Source of the DNA: Spirochaetia bacterium | GTDB lineage: Bacteria; Spirochaetota; Spirochaetia; Treponematales; Treponemataceae | DNA length: 5,708 nucleotides | NCBI GenBank assembly: GCA_900770075.1 | Contig: CAAGIZ010000114.1 | Coordinates: forward strand, 1 to 5,708 | Direction: 5' to 3' | Shown here: positions 1-5,159 of the stretch, in pieces | Numbering within the stretch: position 1 is the first letter of the stretch | Layout: each line of letters begins with the position of its first letter | The notes under the pieces: generated by a model | What the model was told of the DNA's origin: nothing | What the model saw: the letters and a program-made list of their open reading frames with translations, nothing else | Database searches by the model: none | Translations under genes and position numbers: made by a program

Positions 1-361
1 CTGAACAGATAATGTCATAGCGGTCATCTTCGGCAAGAAATTTTAGGGAAGTGCGTGCCCTGGAGCATTTTTGAATTTCATCAAGAAAAATCAGCGTGCT
101 TCCGTTTATGAATTTTACAGAAGGAATATGGGCAGAAATCCGCTTAAAAATTTCATCAGCAGTAAGTTCACCTTCAAAGATTGCTTTGAAATCTGGATTT
201 TTTAGAAAATTTATTTCGATGAAACTTTCGTATTCGTTTTGACCGAATTGGCGGACAAGAAACGTTTTCCCAATTTGACGGGCACCTTTTATCAATAAAG
301 TTTCGTTTTGTTTTGTTTTTTTCCATTCAAGCAGATTTTCATAAGCCTTTCTTCTGAGCAT
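1..361 (-). CDS. AAA_14/DUF4143-type P-loop ATPase, N-terminal part (runs off the window)
   Basis: Reading from ATG at 361 down to base 2 gives 120 uninterrupted residues, and the frame continues past the window edge. The Walker A motif is GARQIGKT at residues 26-33, and a Walker B-like LIFLDEIQ lies at residues 90-97. The final residues (YDIICS) match the strand that leads to the sensor-like GS in this family. The spacing fits the large group of bacterial ATPases annotated as AAA_14 with a C-terminal DUF4143, usually about 380-450 residues, so roughly 30% is visible. Such proteins are predicted cytoplasmic ATPases whose role is mostly unknown. The start is supported by AGAGGTG at 371-365, three bases before ATG, and by a promoter ending only about 17 bases upstream. 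The nearest upstream gene is over 800 bases away, so it is probably transcribed on its own. The C-terminal domain cannot be checked here. The ATPase assignment is firm; the subfamily is inferred. Confidence 0.88.
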   Translation of the reverse strand, partial: MLRRKAYENLLEWKKTKQNETLLIKGARQIGKTFLVRQFGQNEYESFIEINFLKNPDFKAIFEGELTADEIFKRISAHIPSVKFINGSTLIFLDEIQKCSRARTSLKFLAEDDRYDIICS

Positions 362-377
362 AAGCACCTCTTTTTAG

Positions 378-406
378 AGTATAACGGTAATTATGATAAT
401 TTCCAA
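378..406 (-). promoter_or_regulatory. Sigma70-like promoter of the ATPase gene
   Basis: On the minus strand, TTGGAA (406-401) and TATACT (383-378) are separated by exactly 17 bases. The -35 matches consensus at four of six positions and the -10 at five of six. Transcription would start near 371, leaving a leader of about ten bases that carries the Shine-Dalgarno sequence. The -35 lies inside the first unit of the 33-bp repeat array, so a repeat-binding protein would contact or occlude RNA polymerase. Predicted from sequence only. Confidence 0.6.
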
Positions 407-526
407 GAAAAATGCATAATTTCGGACGGTTGCAAGTATGAATTTTGCATATTTTTAGACGGTCTAAAAAGCGAAATTTGCATATTTTTGGATAGTCTAA
501 AAATGAGAATTTGCATAATTTTGGAC
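395..526 (-). repeat. Four tandem 33-bp repeats upstream of the ATPase promoter
   Basis: Four units occupy 494-526, 461-493, 428-460 and 395-427. The TGCAT core recurs at 413, 446, 479 and 512, a strict 33-base step. On the minus strand each unit opens with a conserved 17-bp core, [GA]TC[CT][AG]AAA[AT]TATGCA[AT], followed by about 16 more variable bases. The two middle junctions also form palindromes: 452-470 is a perfect inverted repeat (TTTTTAGAC, one base, GTCTAAAAA), and 485-503 is an imperfect version. A 33-bp step is close to three helical turns, so the cores would sit on one DNA face. The array abuts the -35 element. An operator or activator array is the best explanation. Iterons are less likely because there is no Rep gene in view, and a CRISPR is ruled out because the variable part is too short and similar between units. 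Confidence 0.85.
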
Positions 527-540
527 ACTTACAGTTGTCC

Positions 541-760
541 CTGCGGCAAGGATCACGGGGTTGTGTGCTAACGCACCCAAACTCGTTTATTTACGTGTGC
601 GCGAAGCCGCGCACGCCTTGCCGCTCCTTCGTCGCGGCAAGGATCACGGGGATGGGCATAAATGCCCACCCCTGCGAGTTTGTGTGCTAACGCACCCAAA
701 CTCGTTTATTTACATGTGCGCCGGGGATGGGCATAAATGCCCACCCACTGCGGCAAGGAT
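541..760. repeat. GC-rich mosaic of interspersed direct repeats and hairpins
   Basis: There is no gene here. Three repeat families alternate. Family A is 42 bp at 561-602 and 680-721, with one mismatch. Family B is 24 identical bases at 648-671 and 723-746, containing the inverted repeat TGGGCAT-AA-ATGCCCA. Family C is 18 bases at 543-560 and 634-651, with an 11-base remnant at 750-760. Hairpins include a 7-bp stem at 597-614 (GTGCGCG / CGCGCAC, four-base loop) and a 9-bp stem at 616-642 (CCTTGCCGC / GCGGCAAGG, nine-base loop). The order C-A-hairpins-C-B-A-B-C suggests duplication of a composite unit. The GC content is clearly above that of the flanking genes. It resembles a dispersed intergenic repeat; whether it recurs in the genome cannot be seen here. 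Confidence 0.8.
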
Positions 761-1102
761 TGGAAGGGCGGCGGAGCCGTTCTGGAGCGTAGCGGAGGAA
801 TGGAGGCGCTTTGCGCCGGAACCCTGGAAAGCCTGGTTTTGGGCGGGGCGATTCTGGAGCCTGCGAAGGAAGCGTCCCGCTCAAAAGCCGCCCGTATATA
901 AATTTTTGAGAATTCGGCGTTTTTTTGTCTTTGTTATTGTCTAATGAAAAGTGCCCCTATTTTTTTTGAGAGGGAGCTGCTCCCCGGTCTAACCGGCTTT
1001 CCGCAGTTCCGCTTCCGCTACATTCTATAACAAGGACTTACAGCCCTTGTTATAGAACGGCTCCGCCGCTGCTCCAATCCGGGCTAAGTCCCCCGAAAGA
1101 AC
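761..1102. repeat. Gene-free GC-rich stretch with an inverted-repeat family
   Basis: No supportable gene is present on either strand; the open frames are by-products of GC-rich sequence. A 16-base string (AGAACGGCTCCGCCGC) occurs on the minus strand at 768-783 and on the plus strand at 1054-1069. Each copy is preceded by a TTCC...TCCGCTAC segment (800-789 on minus, 1007-1021 on plus), so the two ends are diverged inverted copies of one module. The plus copy has the 1023-1057 hairpin between its two parts. Smaller hairpins are GGCGC-TTT-GCGCC (805-817), GGGAG-CTG-CTCCC (972-984) and CCGGT-CTA-ACCGG (984-996). A remnant or non-autonomous mobile element is possible, but no transposase or target duplication was found. 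Confidence 0.6.
1023..1057. repeat. 13-bp perfect inverted repeat (hairpin module)
   Basis: TTCTATAACAAGG (1023-1035) pairs perfectly with CCTTGTTATAGAA (1045-1057) around a nine-base loop. There is no T-run beside it in either direction, so it is not a classical terminator. It sits between two segments that are nearly adjacent in the related inverted copy at 768-800, which makes it look like an inserted or expanded palindromic unit. Confidence 0.8.
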
Positions 1103-1148
1103 AAAAAAAACTGCACCAGCCCACAGTTTTTTACAGCGACTGGTGCAG
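1103..1148 (-). terminator. Intrinsic terminator of the lipoprotein gene
   Basis: On the minus strand CTGCACCAG (1148-1140) pairs with CTGGTGCAG (1119-1111), a perfect 9-bp stem with a 20-base loop. It is followed directly by eight T (1110-1103) and then more T-rich sequence. It starts about 46 bases after the stop codon at 1195, as expected for rho-independent termination. There is no equivalent T-run for plus-strand transcription, so it acts in one direction. Confidence 0.85.
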
Positions 1149-1194
1149 AAAAATTAGTTTTTAAGAAGTGCTTTTTTTTTATGGAAGATAAATG

Positions 1195-4100
1195 CTATTT
1201 TGCAGACCGTGCTACGCGGAAACCGAGGTCGTAGGCCCTTATTCCTAGGGACCGGGAGTTCCGGTAAGTCACGGAACAGTCAGACGCATCACTTTCCCAA
1301 GAGCCACCGCGGCATATACGTGAGTTGTCGCCAGCAAGCGGGCCGACAGGGTCGGTTTCGGGTCCTTGTTCTACAGTGTTCCGTAAGTCATAACACCATT
1401 CAGACACATTACCGCTCATGTCGTATATGCCAAGAGTGTTAGGGTCTTTCTGTCCTACCTGATGAGTTCCCCGTCCGCTTTCAAAGTTAAGTGACCATTC
1501 TTCGCTGGTAGTTCCAATATCGTTGTTATAGCCGTACCAGCCTACTGCATCAAGCCCTGCATTGTTGTAATTATAGTAATTCACATTTTCTGCTGTAGCA
1601 GCACCGCTAAAGGTGTAGTCCCAGGCATCTGCATTTGGGTCGCCTCCCCGAGCGGCGTATTCCCATTCAGCTTCTGTCGGCAGGCGGTAGCCGTTCGCTT
1701 CGTCTACAAGGCTTACAGATGCATCATATATTGTGTATACTTCAGTATAACCATTAAAACCAAAATAAGATAGCTGATTTACAGTTATGTCATAAGCCGG
1801 GGTAAGTCCTTCCATCTTGCTGCGGGCATTACAGTACCATACCGCATCGTACCAGGATACGCTTTCTACAGGACGCTTTCCCTGTTCTGTTCCAAAATTT
1901 ACAGCACATTCCTTATTGTCCGCTGTACAATATGACGGATTTGCGTTCAGGGTGTATTCTCTTCCGTCGACAGTTACCTTCTGCCCTGTCATTACTGCAC
2001 TGTATTCGTCCTGGGTTATTTCGTACTTGCCTATGTAGTAATCGCTTAAGGTTACGGTGCGTCCGTCAATAAACACGCCTTCGTAGTTGTTCGTGTTTTG
2101 CTTTCCTGTAACAGTACCGCCTGTTACAGGAACAAGGATATCGTTAAGTGCTGGAAGTACATATTCGTCTTTAAAATCACAGTCTACACAGTGTCTTTCT
2201 GTAATTCCAGTTGCTTCTTCAGTGGCTTCATTTTTTACTGTCCATTCAGTAAAGGTGTGCCCGGTGGCTTCTATTGTTTCTGTACTTTCTTTGCCACATA
2301 TCAGACAAATCTTCTTTCTGCTGCCTGCTTCCGTACAGGTTGGTGCTTTAGTAACTATCCACTCACCGTATTCATGCGGGGCGGTTTCGGCAATATCGGA
2401 AAGTTTTATGGAAGAACCTACAATTTCAAAGGCGTATTTTTCACTGCCGGTTTTTAGATAGTTGTCCCGAAGATAATAATCGCCCGTTTTTGTGGTACCA
2501 TCGGCACAGGTTGCTGTAAAACCTATTCTCTGACCACTGTAATAAGTAAGATCATACTCACTAAAGGCAATCTTTGTTATATTGTTTGCCGCATGAGGTT
2601 TTAGCACAGTGTATGTTTTGCCGGAAAAATTATTGCTTAAAACTACAGGCTCTGGAATTCCTGGAACGATATTCATACTGCTGTCAGTAACATGGTTATA
2701 AAATCTGTATTCATTTCCCTCTCCATCGTCTGTCAGCCTGTATTCTGCCTGAATTCTTGTCTTGTAAGGATACAGGTTTTTATCAAACATTTCCGATTTT
2801 TCCCGGAAATAATACAGTAAAGAATCTGCATATATTCCGTCCCGCAGGTTAAATGATACTTCTCCTGTATTTCCGTAGTTTTCGGTCATAAGACCTTGCT
2901 TAAAATAAACACCTTTCTTTGCAAAAACTTTTTCCGTATCGTCAAACAGAATTATCTGTTCCGAAGGCATAACAGTTCCATCAGTCAGAAGTTCCGCTTC
3001 CGTTGCATTGACCTTTCCGTAGCATTTTGCAGCATCGTATTCGATTTGAAGGTTGTCAGAAACAGTCACCTCTCCTGAACCGTTCTGTGGGGTGTGTTTT
3101 ATAGTTATAGAAAGTCGCGTTTTTGTTTTATTATTTTCACTGTCCCACTTTTCAAAATTTGTCCTAAAACTATACTTTTGACCAACGTTTACATACCTGT
3201 TTGTAAACTGAACCGTTTTAAAGGTTAATGGAAGGCTCTTATCTGGGCGCTGTAAATAAAAATTTGCTCTGTCATACTTTCTGTAGGTAGAACAACTCAA
3301 AGCATTTGCAGGAAAAGTATTTGTATTTATGAAGAATTTAACGCCATCAGAAGAGTCTTCCACATAGAATGGGAAGTTGTCCTTACTGAAGGTTAAAGTG
3401 CCGTTTTCAAAACCAGTGCCAGCTTTGTATTCAACTGGAATGGAACCCCAGGTACGACTATCATCGCCTTCTTTTATCTTTACATTGCATTTTGTCATGT
3501 ATGGAACCAGCGGAATGCCTATTTCAGAAGAATCACTAAATTTTAAAGACATTTCCTCTGATATTGTATTGAAAGTTACGGCTGTAGTTTCATCCTGGAA
3601 ATAATTGACAAGTTGCTCCTCTGATTCATTCTGATGTGCAAAATAAAAACCAAGAGATACTTCGGTAAATTTTTTGTCAGTGTAGGAAAGGGAAATATCA
3701 CCTTCATAAGAGAAACTTACTGTAGCCGGGTCATAGTTAAGGATAAAATTGTCGTTCTTAAAAACCAGATGACCTCTTCCTGTTGTTGCAGTAATAGAGT
3801 CAATTTCAGATACATATAGATAATTATCTTCGTTTGTACGGCAATCTATCTTGTAGTCATAGGTATAACCTGGTTCTACATAATAATCGTACAAAACCAC
3901 CGTACCGCTCAGTTTTTTGCCCGAATTTCTTGAACAGTTTCCTGCAAAGATGAAGTTACCAGTACCGTGCTCAGCACGAAGGAAATTTATAATCTTTACA
4001 TTATCAGGAACACTTACAGTAAGTTCAACTCCTTCTGTACCGTTGGTAAGGGTAAGCCTTCCCGGGTTGTCGATGTCTAAGATGCCCGTTGGTGTTTCTC

Positions 4101-4809
4101 TTATATAGGTTTCTCCACTTTTGTTTCCGCTGGTATCCATTGCTGTAAGGGTAAAGGTGTATTCTTTGCCGCCAATCAGGTTTGAAATCTGGGCTTTCTG
4201 GGCTCCCGGTGCTACAAACACAGAGTTTTCTTCCATGGCAACAATGCTACGATTCTCAGCAGAAGAGTTTTCCTTCCATTTAATTTCTATTCCGAAGAGG
4301 TCGTCGTCTTCCGGGTCTTTCCAGCTAAGGGAAACAGCACAGCTTCTTGCAACTGCCTTTAACTCCGTAACGGTTGCAGGAATCACATCGTCATTGGAAG
4401 CCACTGGCATTCCGGCCAAAGAAACGGTTTGTGCCGTGTTCTGGCTTTTGTCCAGGGCAATCAGCTCAAAGGCATAGGGTGTTCCGTTTACAAGCCCTTT
4501 AATGCAGGCTGCAGAGGACTTGCCACTTTCGCCTTCAATAACAATCGGCTGGGTAACGCCTTCTGCATCAGGCTTAAAAGTTATCCTCGTTCCATAAAAG
4601 TCGCTGTCTGAAGGGTTTGTCCAGTTCAAAAGAACCATTGAGTCTCCAGAAACCAGGCTTTCGCCGGTAACTTTGCCGGGAGCCGTCTTATCCGAAACAG
4701 AAACATATTCTGTTTCAGAATCCGTTTTACAGCCTAAGACCGTAAAGGCTGCCAATACTGCCAGAAACATCGCCGTAAAGATGCAAGGCATTTTTGTTTT
4801 TTTATCCAT
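1195..4809 (-). CDS. Modular lipoprotein: FN3 domains, CxxC segment, C-terminal SUMF1/FGE-like domain
   Basis: The protein has 1204 residues. Residues 1-27 are a lipoprotein signal: basic start (DKKTK), hydrophobic core and lipobox VLGC, with C27 the lipidated residue. It should therefore be anchored outside the inner membrane, in the periplasm or on the surface. Two FN3-like domains follow (about 43-135 and 143-240), then a probable third (about 248-342). Residues 345-805 are beta-rich and unrecognised, with a repeated G-x-L-x-F-x-x-DNF motif at 346 and 470. Residues 811-887 form a cysteine-rich segment (C825, CLIC 835-838, CVDC 874-877). The SUMF1/FGE-like domain spans about 890-1204, with RLPTEAEWEYAARGG (1042-1056), GNVSEW (1133-1138), RGGSW (1167-1171) and LGFRVA (1195-1200). 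By alignment to true FGE the first active-site Cys is Ser1172 and the second is kept as Cys1178, so sulfatase activation is unlikely; ligand binding through a C-type lectin fold is more plausible. An in-frame upstream ATG at 4887 lies within the terminator hairpin and is rejected in favour of 4809. Confidence 0.93.
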   Translation of the reverse strand: MDKKTKMPCIFTAMFLAVLAAFTVLGCKTDSETEYVSVSDKTAPGKVTGESLVSGDSMVLLNWTNPSDSDFYGTRITFKPDAEGVTQPIVIEGESGKSSAACIKGLVNGTPYAFELIALDKSQNTAQTVSLAGMPVASNDDVIPATVTELKAVARSCAVSLSWKDPEDDDLFGIEIKWKENSSAENRSIVAMEENSVFVAPGAQKAQISNLIGGKEYTFTLTAMDTSGNKSGETYIRETPTGILDIDNPGRLTLTNGTEGVELTVSVPDNVKIINFLRAEHGTGNFIFAGNCSRNSGKKLSGTVVLYDYYVEPGYTYDYKIDCRTNEDNYLYVSEIDSITATTGRGHLVFKNDNFILNYDPATVSFSYEGDISLSYTDKKFTEVSLGFYFAHQNESEEQLVNYFQDETTAVTFNTISEEMSLKFSDSSEIGIPLVPYMTKCNVKIKEGDDSRTWGSIPVEYKAGTGFENGTLTFSKDNFPFYVEDSSDGVKFFINTNTFPANALSCSTYRKYDRANFYLQRPDKSLPLTFKTVQFTNRYVNVGQKYSFRTNFEKWDSENNKTKTRLSITIKHTPQNGSGEVTVSDNLQIEYDAAKCYGKVNATEAELLTDGTVMPSEQIILFDDTEKVFAKKGVYFKQGLMTENYGNTGEVSFNLRDGIYADSLLYYFREKSEMFDKNLYPYKTRIQAEYRLTDDGEGNEYRFYNHVTDSSMNIVPGIPEPVVLSNNFSGKTYTVLKPHAANNITKIAFSEYDLTYYSGQRIGFTATCADGTTKTGDYYLRDNYLKTGSEKYAFEIVGSSIKLSDIAETAPHEYGEWIVTKAPTCTEAGSRKKICLICGKESTETIEATGHTFTEWTVKNEATEEATGITERHCVDCDFKDEYVLPALNDILVPVTGGTVTGKQNTNNYEGVFIDGRTVTLSDYYIGKYEITQDEYSAVMTGQKVTVDGREYTLNANPSYCTADNKECAVNFGTEQGKRPVESVSWYDAVWYCNARSKMEGLTPAYDITVNQLSYFGFNGYTEVYTIYDASVSLVDEANGYRLPTEAEWEYAARGGDPNADAWDYTFSGAATAENVNYYNYNNAGLDAVGWYGYNNDIGTTSEEWSLNFESGRGTHQVGQKDPNTLGIYDMSGNVSEWCYDLRNTVEQGPETDPVGPLAGDNSRICRGGSWESDASDCSVTYRNSRSLGIRAYDLGFRVARSAK
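1216..1302 (-). other. Candidate hypervariable region at the C-terminus (DGR VR-like)
   Basis: This covers codons from the GGSW motif to LGFR (residues 1170-1198). The layout is GGSW, three residues, A, two residues, CSVT, one residue, R, several residues, R, three residues, LGFR. It matches the VR organisation I recall for treponemal DGR targets of the FGE-type C-type lectin fold, such as TvpA of T. denticola. Most of the presumed variable codons end in C or T (AGT, GAT, TCT, GAC, TAC, AAC, TCC, GCC), as expected for codons derived from AAC or AAT in a template. The exceptions are GAA, CGG and the CTA GGA ATA AGG run. No template repeat or reverse transcriptase is in the window, so this may only be a related paralogue. 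Confidence 0.4.
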
Positions 4810-4814
4810 CCTTT

Positions 4815-4820
4815 CCTCCT
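4815..4820 (-). promoter_or_regulatory. Shine-Dalgarno that sets the lipoprotein start
   Basis: A perfect AGGAGG (4820-4815 on the minus strand) sits five bases before the ATG at 4809. The encoded peptide then begins directly with a typical lipoprotein signal, whereas the longer frame from 4887 would put 26 extra residues in front of it. Confidence 0.9.
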
Positions 4821-4869
4821 GTAAAATCTCTCCTGGTTTGTGTGTCTGAATAAAAACCCCTTTAAACGC

Positions 4870-4920
4870 AAAAAGGACGCAGACCACAGATTTTTTCTTC
4901 TGCGGAACTGCGTCCTTTTT
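4870..4920. terminator. Bidirectional terminator hairpin between pth and the lipoprotein gene
   Basis: AAAAAGGACGCAG (4870-4882) pairs with CTGCGTCCTTTTT (4908-4920), a 13-bp outer stem. Inside, 4884-4890 pairs with 4899-4905 with one A-C mismatch. T-runs occur on both strands: seven T at 4916-4922 on plus, five T at 4874-4870 on minus. For minus-strand transcripts it would end pth or any RNA from the 5080-5107 promoter, leaving about 60 bases to the lipoprotein ATG. It could instead act as an attenuator in the lipoprotein leader, since I see no convincing promoter between the hairpin and that gene. Confidence 0.8.
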
Positions 4921-5005
4921 TTGAGGAATCGTAATTTGCGTTTCTGCCCAAATGGTGTCTATATAGAAAAATCCCGGTTCAGGCAGTTTACGGCTATTTA
5001 GAGTG

Positions 5006-5014
5006 CCCCCCCCC
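5006..5014 (-). repeat. Homopolymer of nine G upstream of the lipoprotein gene
   Basis: Nine consecutive C on the plus strand (G on the coding strand) sit about 200 bases before the lipoprotein ATG, in otherwise AT-rich intergenic DNA. Tracts of this length are prone to slippage. Poly-G tracts upstream of tpr genes in T. pallidum are known to vary in length and affect transcription; a similar role here is only inferred. Confidence 0.7.
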
Positions 5015-5079
5015 GAATTTTTTAACTTTTAAGACATATTTTGGCATAGTTTTGAATACTCCAGTCATCACAACAAGAA

Positions 5080-5107
5080 ATTATATATCAAAACCATTAA
5101 AATTCAA
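5080..5107 (-). promoter_or_regulatory. Sigma70-like promoter in the pth-lipoprotein gap
   Basis: On the minus strand TTGAAT (5107-5102) and a perfect TATAAT (5085-5080) are 16 bases apart, starting about 52 bases past the pth stop codon. RNA would start near 5073 and carry the G-run and the terminator hairpin before reaching the lipoprotein start, a leader of about 265 bases. It may serve the lipoprotein gene or a short terminated RNA. Confidence 0.55.
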
Positions 5108-5159
5108 AGACAGAATAGGTTTTAAAATTTTCAAAAGATAATTTTTTGTGACTGAAAAA

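Noticed and set aside
395..526. CRISPR array
   Set aside because: The 33-base period leaves only about 16 bases between conserved cores, those bases are similar between units, and no cas gene is present.
308..571. 87-residue plus-strand ORF with 11-residue repeats (CIFLD..K...)
   Set aside because: The periodicity is just the 33-bp DNA repeat read as codons. The frame overlaps the start of the ATPase gene and its promoter in antisense and has no Shine-Dalgarno.
561..944. 127-residue plus-strand ORF, and an antisense 65-residue ORF at 687-884
   Set aside because: Both are made of the GC-rich repeats and hairpins, with W/R/P-rich low-quality translations and no ribosome binding site.
1200..4611. 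Plus-strand ORFs of 60-124 residues opposite the lipoprotein gene
   Set aside because: They are shadows of the long minus-strand coding frame, with no ribosome binding sites or recognisable domains.
4810..4887. N-terminal extension of the lipoprotein from an upstream ATG
   Set aside because: It would start inside the terminator hairpin, lacks a Shine-Dalgarno and would bury the lipoprotein signal behind 26 residues.
938..5020. AGTGCCCC next to a T-rich run at about 950-968 and again at about 5002-5023, as possible ends of a mobile element
   Set aside because: Only about eight bases are shared, there is no target-site duplication, and the DNA between contains no transposase.
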